Positions 1 through 10,739 of a stretch of 64,000 nt of DNA are shown piece by piece. The notes beneath the pieces are model-generated. The model saw only the letters and a program-made list of their open reading frames with translations, was not told where the DNA came from and made no database searches. The stretch covers positions 22,085,495 to 22,149,494 of the forward strand of contig NC_050475.1 in NCBI RefSeq assembly GCF_013373865.1, given 5' to 3'. Position numbers and translations under genes: made by a program. Position 1 is the stretch's first letter; each line of letters starts with the position of its first letter. This DNA comes from Monomorium pharaonis (lineage: Eukaryota > Arthropoda > Insecta > Hymenoptera > Formicidae).

Positions 1-134
1 AAAAAAAATGATTGTATATTTGCAAGCGGAAGCTAACCCTTGTCTGACATGGCTGATATTTGTTGTGTTTTGAAGAGTTTAAATAACAGCGTTTTTATTA
101 CTTTACATTGTCTTCGCATGCTTTGATGTAATGC

Positions 135-135
135 T

Positions 136-166
<31 letters not shown>

Positions 167-192
167 CACACATATGTGTGTGTGTGTGTGTG
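135..192. repeat. Palindromic (AC)n-(GT)n microsatellite
   Basis: An AC run (with one AA interruption) turns through CATATG into a GT run, so the two halves are complementary and could fold into a hairpin. Confidence 0.95.
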
Positions 193-702
193 GTATTTAA
201 TATTACATCCTATTATGTGCACTATTTATCCTGAGTCTACTCATTTAACATACTGTAGTTTAGTAGTGTACCAAGTGATATGTACATTTATTTTACAAAC
301 AATTTTAATATTATCAATTGTTATTTATTACTTGAAGTTTATAATTGTTTTTCGGCATATATATAAGGAGAGTCTTTTATTTGCATGGTCACTGTTAAAT
401 GAGTATACATTTATGTACTTTTCTGTATTAATATTTAAATATTAAAAAAGAAATACACGCTACTACTAGTTCGTTGATGCATATTTTCAAAGAGCTATCT
501 ATCATTTGTATATATATGATTTTCTTAAAACTATTTTGAAATCTTCCATTATTTTAAATTGTTGAACCCGCAGAGCTTAATAGTCATTTAAAGAGTTTCC
601 ATGACTTGAAAATATACATCGACGTATATAAATACATTATGTATAGCTATGCAGAATCATTTAATGAGACATCCGACGAAATTCGACAAAATTTGTGAGG
701 AA

Positions 703-717
703 GGGAGAGGAGAGGAG

Positions 718-772
<55 letters not shown>
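703..772. repeat. (GA)n microsatellite
   Basis: Purine-only GA dinucleotide run preceded by imperfect GGAGA units. Confidence 0.95.
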
Positions 773-775
<3 letters not shown>

Positions 776-995
776 GTCTTTTTATTTATTATTACATTTT
801 TCGATAAATTTTATAAAAGAGATTTATGTATGTAGAAATAAAGGAGTGAAAATAATATTACGAGTATTCTTATGCATACATCCTACAACACAACAACAAC
901 AAGAACAACAATCGCTGTCCAATCACATGTAAACACATACATGCGAATACACACCTATGCGGAATATGCATAGATTCTGTCTCGATTGCTTTCAG

Positions 996-3900
996 ATAAA
1001 GTAGAAGAAGTACCCGAAGAAGAAGTGAAAGCGGAAACAACGACGCAAATCAGGAAAGGGACGCAAGAATCTCTGGAGCAGAATTTCACTCCCAGCTTGG
1101 CACGCAGATTGAGCAGGCAATTTATTGAGCAAACCCGACAATCTGTACCACGCTCGCCTTCCTTGGCGCGTGACAGCAACAGATACTATCAGTCGCCAAC
1201 AAGAGATTTGGCACAGGATCCGATAGGCTCAAACGAAGTCGCGAAACAATATCCCACATTTGTGACTTCTAATCAAAGTGAGTATAGAGGCAGCTCGCTC
1301 GATCGAGGTATTAGGAGGACGAACAGCTTGTTGGAGCCGTGCAAGTATGATAAATCAGAATCACGACGCTCACCGCGAAGGAGCATCAGTCTGTTTGACG
1401 ACTATGACGACGGCTATTGCAATGAGAAGCTACTGCCACCTCTACCGAAGCATGTAATGACTCTCGGCCGCAAGTTTAAAGAATCGATTAGATCGAATGT
1501 CATGGATAATACGAGACGAGATAGCTTTTACGGTTACAGGACGGATAAGATCCAGGAAGAGCCCGGCGACGACGCATACCTGTCCTCTTGTAGAGAGAAT
1601 ATGGATAATGTCGCGGAAAATGGCTCCATATCAGAAAGTGCAACCATATCCGTCTACAACTCGAACGCTAATTCGATGGATAACACCGCCATCACCACCA
1701 CTACTTCAAGCGTGTCACCCAGATCCTGCGAGATCTCACCTACGGAATCATCCTCATCAAATCTTAGCGGTGACAACAAATCGATCGGCAAATCCGACAT
1801 CTCCAAGAGTTTCGAGAACCGATTGTTAGCCGCAGAGAATTTAATCAAGGAGTCAAAATTGAAAAATTTGACGTTACAGCAGTTTAATCCGAACCTCAGT
1901 TGCAATTATAAGGAAACAGACAAATGTGACAAGGAGATCCTGATGACCATTTCGGATCCATTGTCGTCGTCGACCAACTCTGTCGCGTCCAAGAAACGCA
2001 GTTGCATCCCAAATCTCAGATTACGTTCGGGTTTGTTGACCAGAGAGTCGAGCGTAAGCGCGGATCGTGGAAAGTCGCTCGCCGGCTCATCCGACGCATT
2101 GACCGGAGGACTTGAGGAAAGATCAAGCATTCTAAGCAAACTCTTTAGAGGCAGTGCCGTCGCTACTGGAAAGGAGGCCGAACCAAAGGACAGCAACAAG
2201 AGCCAAAAACCAAAACAACATCGCATCTCGCGCTTCTTACGGCCGGACTTTTTCGACACGCCGCGAGAGGAGAGCCAGTACGTGAAAGAAAAAGAAGCAC
2301 TGAAAGCGGCGGAAAACGAGCGCCGAAAGTCGCGATTTATAAGGCGAAAAAATGAGAACAAGGAGCGCAAGGAGGACGAAAAGATCTGCAAAGAACAGAA
2401 AAATGAGATAAACGCGCTGCAGAAGGATAAACTAGAGAATACCGTCACGGCCTGCTCCTCTTCGTCCTCTTCTTCCTTTGAGAACAAAGAGAGAGCGAAG
2501 CTTGAACAAGGCTCGAAAAGCAACTTTCTACATTCGTTGGAAAAGAAGCTAGAGAGGTTGCGTTCGAACGACGAGGCGACAAATACGATTGCAAAGACGA
2601 CGATCAACGGCAGCTCGATCACGCCGATCTCGGACGATCTTGGAAAAGAAGAACGGGGATTTCGTGAGTGTTCCGCTCCGCCCGTTGAGTGCCCATCCGC
2701 GGAATCGAATTTGCTTGAGGTGAAGAGGACGCTGAGCGTGGAGGATCTCTCGCGTCATGAAGGATCGAGCAAGGGTGCAAAGAATGTACCATCCAAGGGA
2801 CGAGTGACATCGGTATTGGGTCTATTTAAGACGAACGCAGATACGAACAAGCGGAACCCGAGCGGTGGCAGCCGGCGTCAAAACGTGATCATGAGTAAAT
2901 TGAAGAGAAGCCCACCCAAGTGTACCAAGTCGGGTGAACCGTCTTTAGAGGAAGATGTAGTCGCGACGAGCAAAATACCGACGAAACACGTTAAACTGAC
3001 GAAAAAGTTACCGGAAAATAAGAGATCACCAGAGAAAGTGGTGATGAGTGAATGCAAAAGATCGCCACCCAAAGAGAAATCCAAGGAGGAGTCGATTGCC
3101 AAGGAGAAGAAACCAATTGCTTTTGTGGAAAAGCAATCCAGGGAACTTAAAAGAATGTCGGAAAGAGCCGCGCCAAATTCTTCAGATTCCTCAGTGTCAT
3201 TCGCCGCGGATAAAATCAAGCTAGACAAAATTGACTTACCGAAAAAATCATCAGACCAACCGGAATCTCTACGAAAAGTTATGGACGACAAGAACACGGA
3301 GTCCGTTGTCCGAAGTGGCGAAAATAAAAAACCGATTAAAATCAAAAGGAACGTTAGCTCTCTAATAAATAGGAACGAGTCCGTCACGAGGATCAATAAA
3401 GGCGAGGACGTCGATAAGAAAACTAAGAAGCTGGTCAAGTCGAAAGATGAGGATAAAGATGAGATCGACGGTTCTAGGAAGAAAAGAATAGTGCGCGTCG
3501 TGAGGAAAGTCGTCAAGAAATCGTCCGACAGTTCTGAAAGTAAATCTGACGAGAAGGGAAAATTGTTTAAGCCACTAACGAAGAAGAAAAACGTGATGAC
3601 AATGAAAGAGAAGAAGAGTCTTGAAGATCCGAATATCACAACGACATCGCAAGCCTCAATCGAAAGAAATGATCCTGATGACGATCCGACTGCCTGTTCG
3701 AAAGAAGCGGAATCGGAGCATTTGCAGGCGAAACACAGGCATGTTGAATGTGCCTCGGAAAAAACAAATGCAAATCAGATTCAGAGTGACATTAAGGGAA
3801 CTCGTGTCGAACTCGTGGAATCGGATAAATTCGATGTAAATGTATCGTCCACCAACGTGGACTCGCAGACTGATGCCTCCTCCATGCCTCAAAACCATCC

Positions 3901-5673
3901 CCTCGATTCAAGTTGTCAAAATCCGTTTGTTCCGGACACCGGCGGGAGTGCTTTGCTCATGATAGACTCCTCGAGTTTGAATATCTGCCACTCGAAGCAA
4001 CAACCGTTGGAACAATATCGGCCGAATAGGAGGAATCTGAAGCTCGACCTATCCAAAATACCGCAACACGCATTTAGACACACGACTCCTAAGATAGATT
4101 CGCTCGGATATAATTCACCTGCCAGAGAATATCCTGTCACATCTGTCGGATCACCTAAAACGGAGGACCCTACGGAGGATCCAGCGAAGAGTGGCTCAGA
4201 TAAACTGATGGAATGTCTGTCGAAGATGACGCATCACGCCAGCATTACCGGCAACAAGATAATCATCGATAAGCCGTTGCGAGCGAAGGACGTTGCCGAA
4301 CTGAAGCGTGAGGTCACCGAATGTGCCAGAATCATAGAAAATCACATGGAATCGCGCGACAATCGCTCGAGCCAGCGAACCAGCGTTGAGCAGATATTCG
4401 GGGCCTCGGTACCAGACGAGCCTCAGGAAATCATCGCACAAGACAAATCGAAAGAAATCAAGCTGAATCCTTCCGAATCGGAGATCGGGGATGACGTTAC
4501 ATTAAGGTCTAAAGAATCAAGGACATCACCGGACGATCGCATCAGTGAGATATTCTCGCCTGAAGAGCCAGAGAGTTTTGATTCCTGGTCAATCTGCTCG
4601 GCCGACTTGAATCACAATCGCGGCGATTTACATTCGCCGACATCCCCGTCGTACTCTCTATTCGTGCGTGGCGCAGACACGCAGAGCTCGGAATCGGTAA
4701 TTGATCGAATACGAAGACGCAGTTTCTATTCGAGATTCAACGACCGCAAGAGGCCATCCTTGACGGCGCCGCCACCAGGAGTGAGCAGCGTGACTCTGCC
4801 TAGACGGTTCAGTTTCAACAGTTGTAGAGAAAGGGAACGCGACAGATTATACAATTATGGAGGTCCTAGGCCAAGGTAAAAGTTGCTCTTTGTACGATAC
4901 TTATTTTTCCTCCTGATTTTTCGCATATTTTTAACTCACACGCGTCTATAACTATATGTAGATATAACAGGAAACATAAGTCGAACAATGTTTTTAATTC
5001 TTAGCTTCCTTATCAATTGTTGCGATTTAAAATATTTCGTAGAGTGAAGGAGAAAAGTTACATTTTGTATGGCAACGACGAGACGTCCTTGAGGAAATCG
5101 CCGGTTGATCGAGAGAGATACAGCGACGCATTGACAGTATCGTCGTACGGCCATCAGACGGAAGCAAAAACTTTGTTTGATCATTACGGTAGTGGCTTGC
5201 CGTCTTCCTCACATGATTCCCCGAGGAGATACGTGAGATCCCCGACGTTGGATCTTGTTACCTCTCGCGCTAAATATCACAGCGCGGACGTCATCGCGAC
5301 GCACAACGATCTCACTGGAGTCTCATACAAGAGTCCTTTGTCAAGATCGTTTCTGAGCGACGGCGTGACGGACTCTTGCCACTATGGCAGGAACACTTTG
5401 CCGAAAAAGTACGGTTCTACCATTAGTGGTTTAGAACCAAAGAGTGTAGAATATTACGAGGAGATTCTCTCACCGAGCAATCCCGACTGTCTGTCGCCAC
5501 GCGACACCTGCCGGTCACCATTATTGGACGTCTATTTAAGTAGATGCGAGAACGAATGTAATCACAATGGTAATTTGGATTTGCAACAGTTAACGTTTAA
5601 CGTTAATGTCGATAAACCAACAGTTTACGCGGATGCGGAGATTGTTGAAGAGAACAGTAAGCTAATAGGATGA
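996..5673 (+). CDS. Large basic Ser/Lys-rich protein of unknown function, 3' part of gene (exons 996-4875 and 5043-5673)
   Basis: I do not recognise this protein. One very long exon opens after a CAG acceptor at 993-995 (entering with one base supplied by an upstream exon) and ends at AAG|GTAAAA at 4875. A 167-bp intron follows, and the second exon starts after TAG at 5042; the phases join as AG+A (Arg) and the frame stays open to TGA at 5671-5673. About 1,500 residues are visible. The protein is strongly hydrophilic with no membrane segment: Ser runs, many KRSP-type basic-Ser-Pro motifs, a Lys/Glu/Arg-rich stretch likely to be helical (near 2280-2420), and a Ser/Arg C-terminal part with several RRSF- and SPS-like phosphosite-type motifs. 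This composition suggests a disordered scaffold or cytoskeleton-associated protein, which is inference only. The 5' end is outside the window. Antisense open frames across the long exon are shadows of its composition. Confidence 0.85.
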
Positions 5674-5876
5674 ACAGAAAAGGTATATAATGAGAAAATA
5701 TGTTTTATACACGGTAAAAAGTCGAAAGAAAAAAGAAAACAGACAAATATTACATTCGCATAAAATTGAATTCTCTAAGATTTTATGCAAATTTAACGTA
5801 AATCTTAAAATTCATTTTTACTGTCGTCGAGCTCGCTTTCGACAATTGATTTCTCTTTTTTTCAATTTACTTTTTG

Positions 5877-5882
5877 AATAAA
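5877..5882 (+). terminator. Candidate polyadenylation signal AATAAA
   Basis: AATAAA lies about 205 bp after the TGA of the Ser/Lys-rich gene in a T-rich context. It could end the 3' UTR. A splice-like acceptor (TTTTACAG) at about 5947-5954 leaves open a longer or spliced 3' UTR. Confidence 0.5.
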
Positions 5883-7471
5883 AATTTTTTGGTCTTGAAA
5901 TTTTACCATACTATTAGAGCTGTAATTACATTAAAAAAATTTCTCTTTTACAGAAACACAATACAATGTTTCAACGAAACCAGAAATATGTCTTCGACAA
6001 CTGTGGACATTCTATTGAATGTATCTGTTACCAAACGGAATTGATTTTATTCAAAGAGTAATTTTGTAAAATATTTGATAATATGCCGAACGCATTTTAC
6101 TACAATAATTTTATAATACAGGTTCGTGTCTCGCGTTTCTTCATCTTGGCAATGAAATAGTTGCGATGGCATTCAAAATAGCACGATGACTATTATTAAA
6201 TCAACAAATATATATCATCATGTTAAAGCGTTTGCTTAAAGTTATCAAATACTGTTCTAAGATCCTTATTACGCAATCTAACTTTTTAAAATCTAACCCC
6301 GCGATGAATTTCATTTAATATTTGTATTTTTACAGAAACTTAATTTTCGTTTTTCATATTATATAGAAAATTAAGAAATAAAAGATTTTTTATCGCAAAT
6401 TTTCAAGTCTTTCTGCCACCATCGTAGAGAAAAGATAATTGTATTGACATCTTTTCTATAATTAACTGAATGCAGAGAATAAGAGAACACTACGTCTCCG
6501 GTATTTATAAGAATATGAATTATAATAGTTAACAACTGCTCCTATTGTAATTATCGCAGCGATAAGACAGTCTTACTATTTATTTTATTGGTTCAACTTG
6601 TATACCAAAACGTTGATTTAATCAATTTAATGCTGCATGTAATAGAGAGGTTTTTTTAACGGAAAAGTCTCGAATCAATTTTTATCAGTTTTTTTGTCAT
6701 AATTATGCTTATAGTGAGGATAAAAATAATTTGTAAATACGTGAATTTTAAATATATTATTGATTACCGCAAGAAGATTATCTACATCGTCACATCAACG
6801 TGACGTAAAGCGCAGTAAGCAATTCTCTCTCTCTCTCTCTCTCTCTCTATAGAGAGAGAGAGAGAGAGAGAGAGGGTAAGCTAATAAAAGAAAAAGCACA
6901 AATGGCGCATTTTAGTTCCTTACGCAGATATTGCTTTATACTATCGAATTTTCCTAATTCTTCCTTCTGTCATTTCGTAGATTTATTTGTAGAATAAAGA
7001 TATGAAATAATAATAGAGAGAAAGAAAGAGAAAGTGAAAAGCGGGAAGACATAAAGGAAGAAATACGAAAGTTTGATTTATGTACTTAACAGTTTTTGAT
7101 TGACTCGATTAAAAATTGTGAAACGAGAAAAGAATTATCAATCGATATTACAAGCTTAAAAATTTGTGATTTATCAGCCCCATAGTCTTCCGCTTGTTAA
7201 CGTATGTGTTTTCTATTGATATACATATTTTAAAATAAATATCCATACTCTTGAGAAAAATACTTGCTCTTCGCTCTTTTTACCTTTCATGAATCCAAGA
7301 TGCGATAATTAACAGCGTGAATATTCATATTATTCGTAGAATAAGAGACCGTGAAATCGGTGAAATTGGTTCCGTGAATAGTCAACTTTTTTGCTTTGTT
7401 GCGAAATAATTTAATCCGATAATTTAATTCCGCGTTATTTACAAAAACAGAAAGTTTAATAACTTAAATTC
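5883..7471. other. AT-rich spacer with 3' UTR-like sequence and a (CT)n-(AG)n palindrome
   Basis: No gene is seen. The sequence is AT-rich and lacks long open frames. It contains the (CT)n-(AG)n inverted microsatellite near 6825-6874. The last few hundred bases should hold the promoter and 5' UTR of the small gene starting at 7472, but no clear core element stands out. Confidence 0.6.
6825..6874. repeat. (CT)n-(AG)n inverted microsatellite
   Basis: A CT run meets an AG run through CTATAG, giving a near-perfect palindrome able to form a hairpin or cruciform. Confidence 0.95.
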
Positions 7472-7962
7472 ATGGCGAGTAACTTGCTGATAAATCCTAT
7501 AAAATTACGCTTTTATATAGAAAGATATGAAAAAGAGAACAAATTGATAAATGTGCGAGAAACATTTGTGCCCACTATTCGTACAAAACCATTAACTGTC
7601 AAAATGTACGCGAAGCACGATGTTTTCTCTTCATCGGACGTTAGAGAGGATGATATCAACCTGATTAAACGACAGATGGAGATGATATCCAAAGACATTT
7701 ATTCGTTTAGACCGCCGGTAGTAAATATGGAGTAAGTCAACAAACGAATAAATGTAAACGTAAAAATAAAATGCTATAAGAGTAAAATAAATTTTGATAT
7801 AGATACGGCTGGTTCACCGAATCGCTAATACCTGTAATGAAGGATCCAAGATTACGCTTTTCTAGGAAACAATCGGATTTTGTCGCGAATGAACTTTTAC
7901 GTAGAAAATTGCAGAAAGGTCTACCGGAGAAAAGATTTGTTGGCGTACCATTTAGAACATAA
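7472..7962 (+). CDS. CFAP144/FAM183-like small cilium-associated protein, 139 aa (exons 7472-7731, 7803-7962)
   Basis: The ATG at 7472 opens a short exon ending GGA|GTAAGT at 7731. A 71-bp intron ends TATAG at 7802, and the frame continues (GA+A = Glu) to TAA at 7960-7962. The product is 139 aa, soluble and basic, with no signal peptide or membrane segment. The second exon begins YGWFTESLIP, followed by DPRLRF and a charged Arg/Lys C-terminus. The GW...PLI...D.RL..F pattern and the length resemble the CFAP144 (FAM183) family of axoneme-associated proteins as I remember it. The match rests on short motifs, so the gene is safer than the name. It sits directly upstream of a SPATA6-like gene on the same strand, and both families are linked to flagella or cilia. 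Confidence 0.65.
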
Positions 7963-7984
7963 ATATTTAAGAGATTTACGTTTT

Positions 7985-7990
7985 AATAAA
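7985..7990 (+). terminator. Polyadenylation signal AATAAA of the CFAP144-like gene
   Basis: AATAAA occurs 22 bp after the stop codon; a second AATAAA follows within about 15 bp. Confidence 0.6.
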
Positions 7991-8066
7991 TTGTAAAATA
8001 AAAGTTTGTAATTATTATGACTGAAAGTTCGACAAGCTTTTTTCCCCAGATGTATCGTAAAAGAAA

Positions 8067-8091
8067 TATATATATATATATATATATATAA
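8067..8091. repeat. (TA)n microsatellite in the CFAP144-SPATA6 spacer
   Basis: A short pure TA run. The rest of the 463-bp spacer shows nothing recognisable and must contain the SPATA6 promoter if the genes are transcribed separately. Confidence 0.9.
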
Positions 8092-8424
8092 GAGATAATA
8101 TATTGCTAAGCTTGAGTCGGCTGAGCTTGAAAAAATTCGATACATTGATTCGGATCGGATGATGTGTGTGTTGTGTGTATCGCTGTTCCCTGGCAACAAG
8201 TGTCGTAACAACTTCCGTCCTTCGCAAGATGGCACGAGTCTTTAAAGTGTATACGTGTACGCTCTTTTATTACAGAACCAAGTCTAAAAAATAAGATCTT
8301 TCTGGATCCGGATATTCAGTTTGAACAAGTATAAATCGAGAAAAATTGCACATTCGATAGTGATCTGGCATGTTGTTAACCATACGATTAATGAAACTGT
8401 CATTAGCCTAGACAGTTGAACAGG

Positions 8425-10383
8425 ATGGCAGGCAGAGCTTTTCGAGTTAAAGTACAGCTAGATGTACACGCGGTACGTATTACCCTTTGAGTATATACTC
8501 AAAGGTATTACCATGTGCTACGAATTGTATTCTTATTCTCATCCTCTGACGTGATTCGGAAGAATACATTCGGTTCTTATAGGTAACATGTCCTGGCGTT
8601 TGGCTGTGCCCCAATGGTAAAGTGGCTCTGCGAATCAATGCTCTCGATTCCTGTGCAGAATCTCGCAGAATAAGCCCGATTTTTCCACTCTTGCTCCACG
8701 AGAAGTTTACCTTTGGTAAAATCTTTGCTGGAATAATCTCCCTGACGGAATTGCAAAGTACTTTGCAACAACAATTTTTATATGCGGAATTGATACAGTG
8801 GGCGACCCCGGCTAGCCGAGGCATCATTTTGGCAACATTTCAAACTAATTTGATAGATTTATTATATCCTGCGCCTTGCTTTAAAGGTTTATTAGCAGGG
8901 GTGGACGTAGATCTTTTGATGGAACCAACTAAATGCTTTCCCGTATGCATCTATACTTCCATCCATTTGTTTAATCTAAAATAAACCCTTTTTATTTTCT
9001 TAACGATAAAATTTATTTTTGCCTCAGGGTATCATAGCACCGAAAATCGAAGTCTCTACCAAAACGGTTGTCGAGGAAATCCTGAACGTCCATGACACAA
9101 GTATGAGCAAATGTTATGTCATCAATCCAAAAACGATTAACTCTAAGGTACCTAGTAAATATAGATGTAGACACAATCGTATATCGTTTGTATATAAATT
9201 TTCTTTTTTAATATATTCGCTCGAGGATTGTAACATCGGTCCTTTGTATGTAAATTTCAGCAATCGGTGTATGGGCAAAGAAGAAGGCCAATTAAAGGTA
9301 TTATAAGGCAACGAAGAGTGTGTCACGTTAAAAGTAAACCAAGATCCCAAAGTTGTCGACCGTAAGTATTATTATCATTGTGTGTTATTAATATTGATAT
9401 GGATTTTGTAAGCGACGGAAAAATTTAGAAGAGCATTAGATTATATAAATTTGAACTTGGAAAATTCCTGGTTCTACAAAAGTTAGCTCTCACTGCTACG
9501 CCACACTTCTCCAATTGCTCTTATTTCTATTCCGTCCGCTTACAAATCCCTGATTACAACCTTACGGCTGTTTTACCGAAACGAATCCTTTCGACACCGA
9601 ATATTAACCGAGAAGAGTCCCCGGACTCCAAATATTTTAAAATTTTTACATGTAAATAGATACCGTCAAAGATCGAGCGATTCTCGTCAATGTTCCTCGA
9701 ACATCAATGTCGCCTGCCAGGAGACGGGATCGCAAATTGGTCAATGTTATCATTCAATAAGAAGTTCCATATGCCCTTGTCAACCAGATTTTCCAAAGTC
9801 AGACGAACTCACCGTTACACATGATGGCAATAAAAATAATCACGCTACTGACAATTGTCCAGTTTGTTTCAAATATAATTGTTATTTTCCCAAATGCTAT
9901 GACGATTTTGATATAACCAAGAAATATGCCGACACTAAGCAAAGATATTGCAAATATTTGTCTGATATTAATAAAGAATATGGCTGTATTTGTAGAAACG
10001 ATGCATTCGACATGCAAGAAGAAGCGGCAATGCCATTGTGAGTTGTGATAAAAATGTATAAATTTCTCCCCAATATTTTTTACATTATGATCGTTGTCTT
10101 TACAGATTACAAGTAAAAAACGAAAATCTTCAGAAAATTAGAGAAAAATGGTATGCTACTGGAACGACGGACAAGTAAGAAGTATCGAATAAAATTATCA
10201 TAACCTATAATTAACATATTATTATACGCGTATAAATTTTAAAACCATTTCAGTATGAGGGAGCAGAGATGCGAACACATACAAGATTACTCATCAGGCC
10301 ATAGATTTTACAAGAATTTAGAAAAATTTTACAAAAGAATGTATAAGCAAGCAAAAATGCGTGCGCAAGAGATCGATGATTGA
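8425..10383 (+). CDS. SPATA6: SPATA6-like protein, 401 aa (seven exons)
   Basis: Exons 8425-8472, 8583-8942, 9028-9147, 9261-9361, 9660-10037, 10106-10174 and 10254-10383 sum to 1206 bp (402 codons with stop), with GT-AG borders and matching phases. The N-terminal part reads VTCPGVWLCPNGKV, then FPLLLHEKFTFGKIF and ELIQW, then APKIEVSTKTVVEEIL; this is the conserved N-terminal domain of SPATA6. The C-terminus (HRFYKNLEKFYKRMYKQA) matches the end motif of the same family. The middle is Cys-rich and less conserved. In mammals SPATA6 is needed to build the sperm head-tail coupling apparatus; a similar role here is inference. An in-frame TAG at 9484 falls in the intron 9362-9659. The gene converges with NOA1 on the other strand, with 356 bp between their stops. 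Confidence 0.9.
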
Positions 10384-10739
10384 TGTGAAAAATATTGTAA
10401 TTATTCAGATCTTTTCAACACAATTTTGAATCTTTGTATTGTAAAATTTGCAAATAGATTGCTTAATATTTCCTACATCATATATTACATACCATATATA
10501 TTAAACAAAATAATCTTAATAAAAAACAAAAATAATTTTAATTGTGATTAAGTATTAATTGACATGTAAGTTATGTACAAGTATTAATAGAACTTGTTCA
10601 AGTGTTATCAGATACTTTTGTGGAGATACTGTAGTTGATACAAACATAGTGTGTGTGAGTGTATATTGTCTCTCCTTTGTCACAAATTACATTTTGTGAA
10701 ATAAAAGTAGATGAATATATATGTGTACAAAAGGATTAT
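10384..10739. other. Convergent 3' UTR region between SPATA6 (+) and NOA1 (-)
   Basis: AT-rich sequence between two facing stop codons; no coding sequence is seen. AATAAA at 10518-10523 suits the SPATA6 transcript. On the other strand an AATAAA overlaps the NOA1 stop. The two 3' UTRs may overlap. Confidence 0.7.
10518..10523 (+). terminator. Polyadenylation signal AATAAA of SPATA6-like gene
   Basis: AATAAA 135 bp after the SPATA6 stop codon, followed by an A-rich and T-rich stretch. Confidence 0.55.

Larger units (their letters stand above)
1..995 (+). other. Presumed intron (or 5' flank) upstream of the first visible exon of the Ser/Lys-rich gene
   Basis: No convincing coding sequence is seen. 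The stretch is AT-rich with a palindromic (AC)n-(GT)n block and a (GA)n block. It ends in a T/C-rich run followed by CAG at 993-995, which reads as a 3' splice site for the exon starting at 996. The small open frames here run over microsatellites and have no family likeness. Confidence 0.6.

Noticed and set aside
1654..3898. Long antisense frames opposite the Ser/Lys-rich exon
   Set aside because: Ser/Phe/Leu-rich mirror images of the sense codons, without their own splice or start signals.
9484..9486. In-frame TAG apparently interrupting the SPATA6 middle region
   Set aside because: It falls inside intron 9362-9659. Using the acceptor at 9659 keeps the frame and gives a 1206-bp coding sequence without stops.
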